From: Nitriliruptorales bacterium
Lineage (GTDB): Bacteria; Actinomycetota; Nitriliruptoria; Nitriliruptorales; Nitriliruptoraceae
Length of the DNA stretch: 44,355 nucleotides
Reading direction: 5' to 3'
NCBI GenBank assembly: GCA_024637135.1
Contig: JAGXFT010000090.1
Location: forward strand, 1-44,355
Shown here: positions 14,050 to 22,211 of the stretch, piece by piece
Layout: every line of letters begins with the position of its first letter
Numbering within the stretch: the stretch's first letter is position 1
Position numbers and translations under genes: made by a program
Notes under the pieces: model-generated
Seen by the model: the letters and a program-made list of their open reading frames with translations, nothing else
What the model was told of the DNA's origin: nothing
Databases searched by the model: none

Positions 14050-15051
14050 ATGACCACTGCTCGCCTCGCCTGCTGCGCCCTGGTGCTGCTCGCCACGCTC
14101 TCGGCCTGTTCGTCCTCCGGTGAGACCCTGGTGATCTACTCGGGTCGCAGCCAGAACCTGGTGGAACCACTGCTGAACCAGTTCGCGGAGGAGTCCGGCA
14201 CCTCGATCGAGGTGAACTACGGGGACACGGCCGACATGGCCCTGCTGCTGGCCGAGGAAGGGGACGCGACCGATGCCGACGTGTTCCTGGCCCAGAGCCC
14301 TGGTGCGGTGGCGTACGTCGACGGGCTCGGACTGCTGTCGGCCGTCCCCGACGACGTGCTGGACCTGGTGCCGCCCGAGTTCGTGGCCGACGACGGGAAC
14401 TGGATCGGTGTGACCGGCCGCCAGCGGGTGCTGGTGTACAACGCCGACCTGGTCGATGAGGCGGACCTGCCCGCCAGCGTCGACGACCTCGTCACCGAGC
14501 CCTACCGGGGTCGGGTGGCGGTGGCACCTCCCAACGGGTCGTTCCAGGACTTCGTGTCGGCCATGCGGGTCGAGCGCGGCGACGGCGCCACCGCCGACTG
14601 GCTGGCCGGGCTGGTCGCCAACGACGTCGCCACCTACGCCAACAACAACTCGATCGTGGACGCGGTGAGCCGCGGGGAGATCGAGATGGGGCTGGTCAAC
14701 CACTACTACAACGCCCGCTTCCTGGACGAGAACCCGAACCTGAAGTCGGTCAACCACCGCTTCCAGGACGGCGACATCGGTGCGCTGGTGCTTCCGTCGA
14801 CGGCGTCGGTGGTCGCGGGCAGCGACCAGCCCGATGCGGCGGCCGCCTTCATCGAGTTCCTGTTGTCGGACGACGCGCAGCAGTACTTCGCGGAGGAGAC
14901 CTTCGAGTACCCGCTGGTGGCCGGGGTGCCGGCACCGTCGGCCCTGCCGCCGTTGGCCGACCAGGACGCCCCCGAGGTGGACTACGGCGAACTTGGCGGC
15001 GACCTGACCGGCACACTGGACCTCATCCGTGACGCCGGTCTCAGCAGTTGA
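14050..15051 (+). CDS. fbpA: Ferric-iron ABC transporter substrate-binding lipoprotein
   Basis: 333 residues from ATG 14050. A signal peptide ends in the lipobox LSAC (Cys at about 19), so the protein is anchored outside the membrane. The mature part begins TLVIYSGRSQNLVEPLLNQF and contains GRVAVAPPNGSFQDF, TYANNNSIVDAVSRGEIEMG and VNHYYNARF. The paired tyrosines of the last motif correspond to the Fe(III) ligands of FbpA/FutA-type proteins. It delivers ferric iron to the permease encoded next. The iron box upstream predicts expression under iron starvation. The longer in-frame upstream start at 13789 crosses the promoter and is rejected. Confidence 0.93.
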   Translation: MTTARLACCALVLLATLSACSSSGETLVIYSGRSQNLVEPLLNQFAEESGTSIEVNYGDTADMALLLAEEGDATDADVFLAQSPGAVAYVDGLGLLSAVPDDVLDLVPPEFVADDGNWIGVTGRQRVLVYNADLVDEADLPASVDDLVTEPYRGRVAVAPPNGSFQDFVSAMRVERGDGATADWLAGLVANDVATYANNNSIVDAVSRGEIEMGLVNHYYNARFLDENPNLKSVNHRFQDGDIGALVLPSTASVVAGSDQPDAAAAFIEFLLSDDAQQYFAEETFEYPLVAGVPAPSALPPLADQDAPEVDYGELGGDLTGTLDLIRDAGLSS

Positions 15052-15059
15052 CCGGTTGG

Positions 15060-15082
15060 CGGACGGCCGGCACGGCCGTCCG
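15060..15082 (+). terminator. Intercistronic hairpin between binding protein and permease genes
   Basis: CGGACGGCC (15060-15068) pairs perfectly with GGCCGTCCG (15074-15082), with a 5-base loop. There is no T-tract. Such a hairpin behind a binding-protein gene commonly stabilises the upstream mRNA or attenuates the permease gene, so that the binding protein is made in excess; that use here is inferred. Confidence 0.5.
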
Positions 15083-15120
15083 GGCTGTCCTGTCACCGCC
15101 GACCACCAACCAGGGAACGC

Positions 15121-16761
15121 ATGCCCGTCACCGACGTCGAGCCGGGACTGCAGCCGGGAACCTCGCACGTCGGGGACCCGCGCCCCGACGATCCCCGTGG
15201 CACCGCCGTCCGGGTCGCGGGCCGCGGCTGGGCCGTGCTGGCCGGGTTGGGCTTCGCCGCCCCGCTCATCTTCCTGGTCGTCCGCGTCATGGGGGACCCC
15301 AGCGGGTCGCTGGCGGCCGTCGGGGATGGTCGGCTGGTGGGGCCGTTCGCACGCACCGTGCTGTTGGCGTCACTGGTCTCGGTGACGGCCGCGATCGTCG
15401 GCACCACGACCGCGTGGTTGGTCACGCGCACCGACCTGCCAGGCGTGCGCTGGTGGCGGTTGGCGCTGCCGCTGCCGCTGGTCATCCCGTCCTTCATGGG
15501 CACGTTCGCCCTGTTGTCGGCGTTCGCGCCGGGCGGGTTGTTCGCCGGTGTCCTGTCGTCCCTGGGGGTCACGTCGGTCCCCCAGTTGCGTGGACTGTGG
15601 GGCTCGTGGCTGGTCCTCACCTTGTTCACCTATCCGTACGTCCACCTGGTGGTGGCATCGCGCCTGAACCAGTTGCCGCCGTCCCTGGAGGAGGCCGCGC
15701 GCCTGTTCGGCCGCCGCCCGGGAGAGGTGTTCCGGTCGGTGGTGCTCCCCCAGTTGGTGCCCGCGATCCTGGCGGGCGGCCTGCTGGTGTTCCTCTACAC
15801 CGTGAGCGACTACGGCGTGGTCGAACTGCTGCGCTACGACGTGTTGACCCGGGTCATCTACGCCAGTCGCCTGGCCGACCCACTGCTGTCACTGGGCCTG
15901 AGCCTGTCACTGGGACTGCTCGCACTCACGGTCGCCGTCCTCGAACGGTTCTCCGCGGGTCGTGACCGGATCGGGGGTGACCGCAGCGTCCGGGGCCTGC
16001 AGGTCCCCCTGGGTGGGTGGCGTGGCCCCGCCGTGGCCCTGCTCGCGGTCGTCGTGGGGATCGCGTTGGTGGTGCCGACGATGGTGCTGGTCGGGTGGGT
16101 CGTCCGAGGCTGGCTGGCGGACAGTTCGTCCCTGCTGCTGGACGACCCCGGTGCGCTGGTGGCCCCGATCTGGGCGACGTTGCGGGTCAGCGTGCTCGCC
16201 GCGGTGGCGGCCACGGTGGTCGTGCTGCCGATCAGCGTGGTGGCGACGCGGCGACGCGATCGCGTGGCAGCCGCCGCGTCGACCGTGGTGGTGGCGGGGT
16301 TCGCCCTGCCCGGACTGGCGATTGCGCTGGCACTGGTGTTCTGGCTCCGTGGGACCCCCCTGTACCGCTCGGAGGTCCTGCTGGTCGCGGCCTACGTGGT
16401 GCACTTCGGCGCCCAGGCACTGCGTGCGGCGGAGGTGGCGGTGGCCTCGGTCCCGGTCCGGATCGAGGAGGCCTCCAACGTGCTGGGCGTGTCGGCCTGG
16501 CGACGCTGGCGCCGGGTCGACCTGCCGCTGATGCGACCCGGCCTGCTGGCCGGCGCCGGCCTGGTGCTGCTGTCGGTCATGAAGGAACTGCCGGCGACCC
16601 TGTTGCTGGCCCCGAACGGGTTCGAGACCCTCGCGACCCGGGTCTGGAACGCCGCGACCGACGCGTTCTGGACCGATGCCGCGATCGCGTCGTTGGTCCT
16701 GCTGGCCCTGTCCGGCGGGTTGACGTGGATCCTGGTCATCCGCCGGGCCGACGCGTTGTGA
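15121..16761 (+). CDS. fbpB: Ferric-iron ABC transporter permease (two fused permease domains)
   Basis: 546 residues with about 12 membrane segments arranged as two homologous halves, the layout of FbpB-type iron permeases. Each half carries an EAA loop that docks on the ATPase: EEAARLFGRRPGEVFRSVVL (about 195-225) and EEASNVLGVSAWRRWRRVDL (about 455-475). The ATG follows AGGGAACGC. It forms the membrane channel with the lipoprotein encoded upstream and the ATPase at 11036-12142. Its stop overlaps the start of the next membrane-protein gene. Confidence 0.92.
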   Translation: MPVTDVEPGLQPGTSHVGDPRPDDPRGTAVRVAGRGWAVLAGLGFAAPLIFLVVRVMGDPSGSLAAVGDGRLVGPFARTVLLASLVSVTAAIVGTTTAWLVTRTDLPGVRWWRLALPLPLVIPSFMGTFALLSAFAPGGLFAGVLSSLGVTSVPQLRGLWGSWLVLTLFTYPYVHLVVASRLNQLPPSLEEAARLFGRRPGEVFRSVVLPQLVPAILAGGLLVFLYTVSDYGVVELLRYDVLTRVIYASRLADPLLSLGLSLSLGLLALTVAVLERFSAGRDRIGGDRSVRGLQVPLGGWRGPAVALLAVVVGIALVVPTMVLVGWVVRGWLADSSSLLLDDPGALVAPIWATLRVSVLAAVAATVVVLPISVVATRRRDRVAAAASTVVVAGFALPGLAIALALVFWLRGTPLYRSEVLLVAAYVVHFGAQALRAAEVAVASVPVRIEEASNVLGVSAWRRWRRVDLPLMRPGLLAGAGLVLLSVMKELPATLLLAPNGFETLATRVWNAATDAFWTDAAIASLVLLALSGGLTWILVIRRADAL

Positions 16762-18185
16762 CCGGGCCGGGCGCACGGCGCCGGGACGTGGCCGCGGCGC
16801 TGGCGGCCGCGACTGTCGCGCTGGCGGCCGCGTTGGCCGGGCTCGCCGTGCCCGCGACCTGGGGTGCCCGCACGACGGCGGACGAACCCCACTACCTCCT
16901 CACGGCACTGAGCATCGCCCGCGACGGTGACCTCGACATCGCCGACCAGTTGGCCGACGAGTCCTGGCGCGACTTCCACGCGGTCGACCTGCCACTGCAG
17001 GAGCAGGTCCTGCCCGACGGCCGCATGGTGTCGCCGCACGACCCGCTCCTGCCGCTGTTGCTCGCGCCGGCGACGGCGTGGTTCGGATGGGTCGGCGCCA
17101 AGGTGACCCTGGCGCTGCTCGCGGCCGCCACCGCGGGCGCCACCGTGCTGCTGGCGACTCGCCGGCTGGGCGTGCGACCGATCGTCGCGGGCGTGACGGT
17201 CGCGGTCGGGTTCGCCTCGTGGCCACTGGCGGCGTACGGGGCACAGGTCTATCCCGAGATGCCCGCGGCACTCGCGACGGTCGTGGCGGTCGCGGCGGTC
17301 ACGGGCCACCGCGTGCGCGGCCGGGAGATGGCGTGGCTGGTGGCGATGGTCGTGGCCCTGCCGTGGCTGGCATTGAAGTATGCGCCCGTGGCCGCGGCCG
17401 TCGCGCTGGTCGGGTTGTGGCGCGTCCGCCGGGAGCGCCGGCTGGCGGTGGCGGCGATCGCCGTCCTGGCGGCGGCGGGGGTCGCCTGGCTGGTGGTCCA
17501 CCAGGTCGTGTGGACCGGGTGGACGCCGTATGCCTCGGCCGACCACTTCGTCGAACGGGGCGAGTTCTCGGTGGTGGGATTCGAGCCCGACCCCGTGGGC
17601 CGGTCGCGTCGACTGGTCGGGTTGCTGCTGGGGCGGGACTTCGGACTGGTCGTGTGGCAGCCCGCCTTCCTCGTTGCCCCCGCCGCGCTGGTCGTCGGCC
17701 TCCGGGACACGATCGGGCGCACGCTGGTGGCCGTGTTGGCCGCCGGGTGGCTGACGGCGACGTTCGTGGCCCTCACCATGCAGGGATGGTGGGTACCGGG
17801 CCGACAGGTCGTCGTGGTGCTGCCGCTGCTGGTGGCACTCGTGGCGGCGTGGCTCGACCGGACCGACTGGCGCGGGGCCCGTGCGACCATGCTGGTGGCC
17901 GGGCTGCTGGGCGTCGCCACGTTCGCCTGGCTGGTGGTCGACGGACTGGCCGGGAACCTCACGTGGGTCGTGGACTTCGCCACCGTGGGAGACCCCCTCC
18001 ACGGCATCCGTCGTGCGCTGCTGCCCAACTACCTGCAGGTCACCACCGGCACGTGGGTGCGCCACGGTGTCGGCATCGCCGTGTTGGGTGTGATCGGCCT
18101 GGCAACGGTGCACGCGGAGCGTCGCCGGTCCCCCGCGCGGGCCGACGCCGAGCCGGACGGATCACTGGTCCACGACCACCAGTGA
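16758..18185 (+). CDS. Polytopic membrane protein, putative GT-C-type glycosyltransferase
   Basis: 475 residues from GTG 16758, overlapping the permease stop (GTGA). About 10 hydrophobic segments are visible. The first external loop contains TTADEPHYLLTALSIARDGD, an acidic D-E pair of the kind found at the catalytic site of GT-C glycosyltransferases (ArnT and PMT relatives), which use polyprenyl-phosphate sugars. I cannot assign a substrate. Coupling with the permease gene suggests co-transcription under iron control, and a GT2 enzyme able to make a lipid-linked sugar donor is encoded 3 kb upstream. The 3' end overlaps the convergent minus-strand gene by 24 bp. Confidence 0.65.
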   Translation: MTGPGARRRDVAAALAAATVALAAALAGLAVPATWGARTTADEPHYLLTALSIARDGDLDIADQLADESWRDFHAVDLPLQEQVLPDGRMVSPHDPLLPLLLAPATAWFGWVGAKVTLALLAAATAGATVLLATRRLGVRPIVAGVTVAVGFASWPLAAYGAQVYPEMPAALATVVAVAAVTGHRVRGREMAWLVAMVVALPWLALKYAPVAAAVALVGLWRVRRERRLAVAAIAVLAAAGVAWLVVHQVVWTGWTPYASADHFVERGEFSVVGFEPDPVGRSRRLVGLLLGRDFGLVVWQPAFLVAPAALVVGLRDTIGRTLVAVLAAGWLTATFVALTMQGWWVPGRQVVVVLPLLVALVAAWLDRTDWRGARATMLVAGLLGVATFAWLVVDGLAGNLTWVVDFATVGDPLHGIRRALLPNYLQVTTGTWVRHGVGIAVLGVIGLATVHAERRRSPARADAEPDGSLVHDHQ

Positions 18186-18881
18186 CGATGCCAGCCCGTC
18201 GGCCTCGTCGGCGGCCAGGTCCGGGTCGCCCCCGACCCACGCCGCACCGAGCACGAGCACCGAGCCCAGCCCGTCGACCGGGCCGGTCGTGGCGACCAGG
18301 TACTGGTCGAAGCCCGCGGCCGGCCCGCGGATGCCGGAACCCCCACTCCCGTCCGATTCCCGACAGGCCGCCAGCAACGCGGCCTCGTCGGCCCCGGCAT
18401 CGGCGACCAGCCGCCCGGCCACCGCGGGTTGGCCCAGCAACCGCGTGCCGGCGGCGTCGTCGATGCGGATCCCCGCGGAGGTCGCCAGCCAGGCCGGATA
18501 GTCGGTCACGGCCACCAACGTGCGCGTGGTCATGTCCGGCGCGCCGGAGGTCGCGATCACGTGCACCGTCGTGGCATCGCCGTCCTCCAGCGAGTTGAGC
18601 TGGACCCAACCGTCGCAGCGTTCACGCAGGATCCAGTCGTGGTCCAGGGTTCCCGTCAGCGTGACGTCGCCCACCTCGAGCGTGACGGGACCGGCCTCCA
18701 CGATGGACTCCCCCTCGTCGAGGATGGACTCGGCCACGGAGCCGGTGGCGAGCCCGGCACTGCGCAGGAACAGCGCGAGGATGACGACGCCGACCACGCC
18801 GACGACCACCATCGCGATCAGGGGGGGCCGGGGCGGTGGCGACGTCGTCGGGTCCTCGTCGGCCACGGTGGGCGCGCTCAC
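18162..18881 (-). CDS. Membrane-anchored protein of unknown function
   Basis: 239 residues from GTG 18881, with GAGGTG 6 bases upstream and a GTGA overlap with the preceding small lipoprotein gene. A Pro/Thr-rich cytoplasmic start is followed by one membrane helix (about 20-45, LIAMVVVGVVGVVILALFL) and an extracytoplasmic domain of about 190 residues containing VTLEVGDVTLTGTLDHDW, two cysteines (ERCDG and AACRES) and several beta-strand-like stretches. I do not recognise the family. The longer frame starting at 19067 runs over the lipoprotein gene in another frame and is rejected. Confidence 0.7.
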   Translation of the reverse strand: MSAPTVADEDPTTSPPPRPPLIAMVVVGVVGVVILALFLRSAGLATGSVAESILDEGESIVEAGPVTLEVGDVTLTGTLDHDWILRERCDGWVQLNSLEDGDATTVHVIATSGAPDMTTRTLVAVTDYPAWLATSAGIRIDDAAGTRLLGQPAVAGRLVADAGADEAALLAACRESDGSGGSGIRGPAAGFDQYLVATTGPVDGLGSVLVLGAAWVGGDPDLAADEADGLASSLVVVDQ

Positions 18882-19048
18882 GGCGACACCTCGTCGAGTG
18901 GCTCCCCGGCGCCGTCGAGGTCGCGGACCCGGGTCCCGTCGTCGGTGGCACGGCATCCGCCCAGGACCAGCGCGACCACGACCAGGACGATCGCCTGGCG
19001 GTACCGAGTACGTCGGTGTGTTCCGGTCGGGCGACGTGGTGACCGCAC
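18878..19048 (-). CDS. Small predicted lipoprotein (56 residues)
   Basis: The gene runs from GTG 19048 to TGA at 18878-18880. The upstream sequence has AAGGA at a good distance, and the stop overlaps the start of the next gene (GTGA). The N-terminus is rich in Arg (RSPRRPTGTHRRTRYRQ), followed by a hydrophobic core AIVLVVVALVLGGC whose LGGC end is a good lipobox. The mature part is only about 25 residues, is polar and acidic, and ends DEVSP. The function is unknown. The tight coupling to the anchored protein suggests that the two act together at the cell surface. Confidence 0.6.
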   Translation of the reverse strand: MRSPRRPTGTHRRTRYRQAIVLVVVALVLGGCRATDDGTRVRDLDGAGEPLDEVSP

Positions 19049-19231
19049 TGGAGTCCTTCGCCTGCATCGAGGTCCGGGGCCGTCGTGTGGCCGACGTTCG
19101 CGCCCTACGGTGGCCCCGCCGCGGTCACGATTCTACGACCCCGGCCGACCGGGTGGCGACACGCCGGCCACGGCCCGCGCAACGTTCCTGCCCGCGCGTG
19201 CCACCCCTGTCCTCGTCCGGAGGTCCCCGCC

Positions 19232-20047
19232 GTGAACGACGCATCCGTTCCCCACCGGCACCGGGCAACGACCGACGACGTCGACGTGCTGGTCGACCTG
19301 CTCGCCGGTGCCGAGCGTGCTGTCGCCCTGACGGGGGCGGGCATCTCGACCGGCTCGGGCCTCCCGGACTTCCGGTCCTCGACGGGACTGTGGACGCGCT
19401 ACGACCCCCGTGAGTTGACCTTCCAACGGCACGTGGCGTCCGCGGAGGTCCGACGCGCCGGCTGGGCCATGCGACGCGAGTTCCTGGATGCCGACGCCCG
19501 CGCCAACCCCGCGCACCACGCCCTGGCCGACCTCCAGGCCAGCGGGCACCTGGGTGCGATCGTGACCCAGAACATCGACGGCCTCCACCAGTCCGGCGGC
19601 GCCACCGACGTCATCGAACTGCACGGCACCGCGCACGCCAGCACCTGCATCGGCACGGCCCCTCGCGACGGGGTCCCGGCCGGCTGCGGGTGGTCCGGGC
19701 CCACCAGGGACATCCTGGCACGCATCGACGCGGGCGAGGACGACCCCGACTGTCCCGACTGCGGGGGGCTGGTCAAGGCCGCGACGATCTCGTTCGGACA
19801 GTCCATGGACCCCATGACCACGGAGGCGGCATGGGCAGCCGCCGATCAGGCCGACCTCGTGCTCGCCATCGGGACCTCGTTGCAGGTGGTCCCGGCCGCG
19901 TCGATCGTCCCGACGGCCCACGAACGTGGCATTCCCGTCGCCATCTGCAACGCGGAGCCGACCCCATGGGACGGCATCGCCGAGGTGGTGTGCCGCGACC
20001 GTGTGGAGGACCTGCTGCCACGGGTCGCTGCCGCCGTCCGGGGATGA
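19232..20047 (+). CDS. Sir2-family NAD+-dependent protein deacylase (sirtuin)
   Basis: 271 residues from GTG 19232, with GGAGG 8 bases upstream. It removes acyl groups from lysines while consuming NAD+. Motifs in order are the NAD-binding ALTGAGISTGSGLPDFRSS, TQNIDGLHQSGG, the catalytic His in ELHGTAHAS, two zinc cysteine pairs (C-x13-C in CIGTAPRDGVPAGC, and CPDCGG), and LAIGTSLQVVPAA. The second zinc pair is complete, but the spacing of the first is unusually wide. Acetyl-CoA synthetase, a classical target, is encoded 3.8 kb downstream. The upstream in-frame start at 19085 has no ribosome-binding site. Confidence 0.93.
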   Translation: MNDASVPHRHRATTDDVDVLVDLLAGAERAVALTGAGISTGSGLPDFRSSTGLWTRYDPRELTFQRHVASAEVRRAGWAMRREFLDADARANPAHHALADLQASGHLGAIVTQNIDGLHQSGGATDVIELHGTAHASTCIGTAPRDGVPAGCGWSGPTRDILARIDAGEDDPDCPDCGGLVKAATISFGQSMDPMTTEAAWAAADQADLVLAIGTSLQVVPAASIVPTAHERGIPVAICNAEPTPWDGIAEVVCRDRVEDLLPRVAAAVRG

Positions 20048-20209
20048 CGCGGGACGGCGGCGGCGCGTGGCGGCGCGGTGCGGCCGACGACGAGCTCGAG
20101 GCCGAGGAGTTCGCAAACCATCGCCGCCCGGGAACACCCCAGCAAATCATCCGTTCCCGCGTGCGTCGTCACCGCTAGCGTGCCGGATGTCGGCGTGCGA
20201 GAGGGTCTG

Positions 20210-20653
20210 ATGCCTGCCACACCGCCGCGCCCCGCCTGGGACTGGTTCGCACGCCAGCACCTGTTGTGGCGGCACGTCCGTGGCGACCTCGCCGCCGCAC
20301 CCGATCCCGTGGGGGCGCGGTACCGGCTGGTCGAGGACCGCGACGATGTCCTGGGCAACCTGCGGGTCGACTACCCCGTGGACGACGTGGTGGCGGCCGC
20401 GGTCCACCGCCGGGTCGACGCCGACATCTTCCTCGGCGGGGCAGACCGCGGCCTGGAGGCGCTGGGCATCCGCAACGCGCCGCGGGGCTTGCGTTGGTGG
20501 TGGAGCGCCATCACGGGCCGACCGACCCCGACCATCGACCTGGCGGTCGCGTCCGACCGCGACCAACTCCGCCTCGACCTGGACACGGCGACCACTGCGG
20601 GCGACCGCCAACGGGGGCTCGATGACGTGCGATACGGCTGGGGCGACCGCTGA
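20210..20653 (+). CDS. Hypothetical protein (147 residues)
   Basis: The ATG at 20210 is preceded by GAGAGGG and by a -10-like TAGCGT at 20176-20181, which supports this start. The protein is soluble and rich in Trp and Asp, with WDWFARQHLLWRHVRGDL near the start, RYRLVEDRDDVLGNLRVDYP, and a Trp cluster GLRWWWSAITGRP near residue 100. I recognise no domain. Codon use is like that of the neighbours. It lies between the sirtuin gene and the tRNA-Val gene. Confidence 0.65.
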   Translation: MPATPPRPAWDWFARQHLLWRHVRGDLAAAPDPVGARYRLVEDRDDVLGNLRVDYPVDDVVAAAVHRRVDADIFLGGADRGLEALGIRNAPRGLRWWWSAITGRPTPTIDLAVASDRDQLRLDLDTATTAGDRQRGLDDVRYGWGDR

Positions 20654-20783
20654 GGCACAGTCCCGCCTCGCCCTGACCACGGGCCTTCCCCGCCTCACGT
20701 CGGCCACACGCGCATGCGCGCGGTCGATCTCGACGACCGCGGGCATGGTGGTCGATCTGGTGGGCAGGGGACCGAACGCAGAA

Positions 20784-20809
20784 ACGGCTCCGCACGGGTG
20801 CGGAGCCGT
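20784..20809 (-). terminator. Rho-independent terminator of tRNA-Val
   Basis: An 11-bp perfect stem, ACGGCTCCGCA with TGCGGAGCCGT, encloses a 4-base loop. On the minus strand it is followed by TTTCTG, and it starts 5 bases after the CCA end of the tRNA. Confidence 0.85.
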
Positions 20810-20813
20810 CTGC

Positions 20814-20890
20814 TGGTGGGGCGTACTGGATTTGAACCAGTGACCTCTCGCGTGTCGGGCGAGCGCTCTAGCCATCTGAGCTAACGCCCC
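20814..20890 (-). tRNA. tRNA-Val, anticodon GAC, with unusual C33
   Basis: The cloverleaf is complete: acceptor GGGGCGT/ACGCCCC, D stem GCTC/GAGC with GG in the loop, anticodon stem CTCGC/GCGAG, T arm ACTGG-TTCAAAT-CCAGT, discriminator A and an encoded CCA (20814-20816). The 7-base anticodon loop reads CCGACAC, giving anticodon GAC with C at position 33, where U is almost universal. The valine identity bases A35, C36 and A73 are present. A -10-like TAGCAT lies about 10-20 bases upstream on the minus strand. Confidence 0.93.
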
Positions 20891-21283
20891 CTGACCGGCC
20901 CATCATGCTAGCCGAGCCCCCCGACCCGTGCGAACCAGCGCCCCTGCCCGACGATCCCACCCGGAGACCACCACGTGCGTGCACGGAGTTCCCGGGCAAC
21001 GTCGAGCGCGGGCACCTCGGACCTGCGAGGCAGGGTCGGCCGCGAGATTCCGGGTCGAGTCCGGACCGCGAGTCGGACCGCCACTCCGACCACCAGCCGG
21101 ACCGTTCGGATGATGATTGTGTATACATGCACATGTCCCTGTTTGGGAGATCGGGTGTATGAGCCCAATTGAGGCGCGAAAACGGGACTATAGTCCGGGC
21201 TGCAGGGTTTGCTTTCTGCACATGTGCGAGGTAACGTACGTCTCGTTCGCCCCCCACCCCCCCACCGAACAAGGACACCCCCC
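20891..21283. other. Intergenic control region, relatively A+T-rich, between tRNA-Val and a small unknown gene
   Basis: I see no convincing gene here. Positions about 21105-21240 are clearly less G+C-rich than the surroundings and hold several palindromes (see 21121-21227). A C-rich tract at 21250-21266 (six C, A, seven C, A, CC) lies just before the ribosome-binding site AAGGAC of the gene at 21284. Confidence 0.6.
21121..21227 (+). promoter_or_regulatory. Candidate promoter and operator cluster
   Basis: Perfect palindromes occur at 21121-21126 (GTATAC), 21185-21196 (GGACTATAGTCC) and 21218-21227 (GCACATGTGC). The octamer GCACATGT is present at 21129-21136 and again at 21218-21225. TATAGT at 21189-21194 is a good -10 element. 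The two GCACATGT sites could bind the HTH protein encoded at 21668-22066; that link is inferred. Confidence 0.4.
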
Positions 21284-21571
21284 GTGAACCTGACCACCAA
21301 CCTGATTGTCCGTCGCACCGCTCCCGCCCCGTCCGCCACCCGCCGCAGCGAAGGCCACGGCTACGTCGTCCGCTCGGCCGGCATGGCCGACTCGTGGCAC
21401 GTCACCGTCGTCGGCGCTCGCATCGAGGCCGCCCACCGGTCGCGTGCCACCAACAGCAGCTGGACCCTGCCCGCCTCGATCCTGGCCGTCAGCCCGGACG
21501 GGTCCCTCGGCCACGAGGTCCCCGCTGGTCGCCAGGCCGCTGCGCACCACGGTTTCGCCGTCGCCGCCTGA
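21284..21571 (+). CDS. Small hypothetical protein (95 residues)
   Basis: It starts at GTG 21284 with AAGGAC 8 bases upstream. The product is basic and soluble, rich in Arg, Ala and Ser, with GYVVRSAGMADSWHVTVVGA and SSWTLPASILAVSPDGSL as its most structured parts. I do not recognise it. The relatively A+T-rich promoter and the long leader suggest controlled expression. It is followed at 97 bp by an HTH-protein gene in the same direction, so the two may share a transcript. Confidence 0.6.
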   Translation: MNLTTNLIVRRTAPAPSATRRSEGHGYVVRSAGMADSWHVTVVGARIEAAHRSRATNSSWTLPASILAVSPDGSLGHEVPAGRQAAAHHGFAVAA

Positions 21572-21667
21572 CGTGCGAGACGCGCGCACCAACCAGCACG
21601 ACTCCTCGTCGCCCGACCGTGCACGTTCCGACCGAGGCCCGAGACGTCCAGCTTGACAGGAGACCGC

Positions 21668-22066
21668 ATGTTGACGACCACCGCCCTAACCTTCCGTGCA
21701 ACCCCGGGAGCCGATCGCGCCCACGGGAAGCGGCACGGCCGACGTGAGGGTGGGACGCGCATGGACAGCAACACGGAGCAACAGCGCCAGCGCCTGCGCG
21801 CCTTCCTGGACGTGACCGCCTACTCGCAGGCCCAGGTCGCGCGTGAAGCAGACGTGTCGCTGGGTTCGGTGTCGAACATGTACCGCTCCGGCCGCGTGGG
21901 ACCAGACGTCACGGCGAAGGTGTCCGACGCGCTCGACCGACTGGAACTGCTGCAACCGATCGGCGGTACCGCTGGTCTCGAGCGACTGCAACGCCTGGAG
22001 GCGCGCATGTCGGAGATCAGCGAACTGATGGAGGAGTTGCGGACGGAACTCGGTCACCTGTCCTGA
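21668..22066 (+). CDS. Small HTH transcription factor with C-terminal coiled coil
   Basis: 132 residues from ATG 21668, which has AGGAG 6 bases upstream; an alternative ATG at 21761 would give 101 residues and keeps the whole domain. The helix-turn-helix reads YSQAQVAREADVSLGSVSNM, close to the LacI/Xre type, followed by YRSGRVGPDVTAKVSDALDR. The C-terminus LERLQRLEARMSEISELMEE is a predicted coiled coil, probably for dimerisation. It has no ligand domain. It may act on the palindromes upstream of the neighbouring gene. Its end overlaps the convergent small frame at 22017-22211. Confidence 0.75.
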   Translation: MLTTTALTFRATPGADRAHGKRHGRREGGTRMDSNTEQQRQRLRAFLDVTAYSQAQVAREADVSLGSVSNMYRSGRVGPDVTAKVSDALDRLELLQPIGGTAGLERLQRLEARMSEISELMEELRTELGHLS

Positions 22067-22211
22067 TCGACCGGACGGTCCGAATCATGGAACGCAGGGC
22101 GTCGCGCTGGGCAACCATCTGGGCCTCGAGCTGATCGAGGCGGTCATCGAGGTCTGGCTCGGTGTGTGGGCTCATTCGGGGGGCCTGCTCATCGGGGGGC
22201 CTACGTGTCAT
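22017..22211 (-). CDS. Possible small coiled-coil protein (64 residues)
   Basis: From ATG 22211 the frame encodes EPDLDDRLDQLEAQMVAQRD and ALRSMIRTVRSIR, a heptad pattern like that of the C-terminus of the neighbouring HTH protein. An alternative start is ATG 22175. No good ribosome-binding site precedes either start, and the 3' end overlaps the HTH gene by 50 bp, so confidence is limited. The longer frame to 22493 crosses the tRNA-Cys gene and is not credible. Confidence 0.4.
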   Translation of the reverse strand: MTRRPPDEQAPRMSPHTEPDLDDRLDQLEAQMVAQRDALRSMIRTVRSIRTGDRVPSATPPSVR

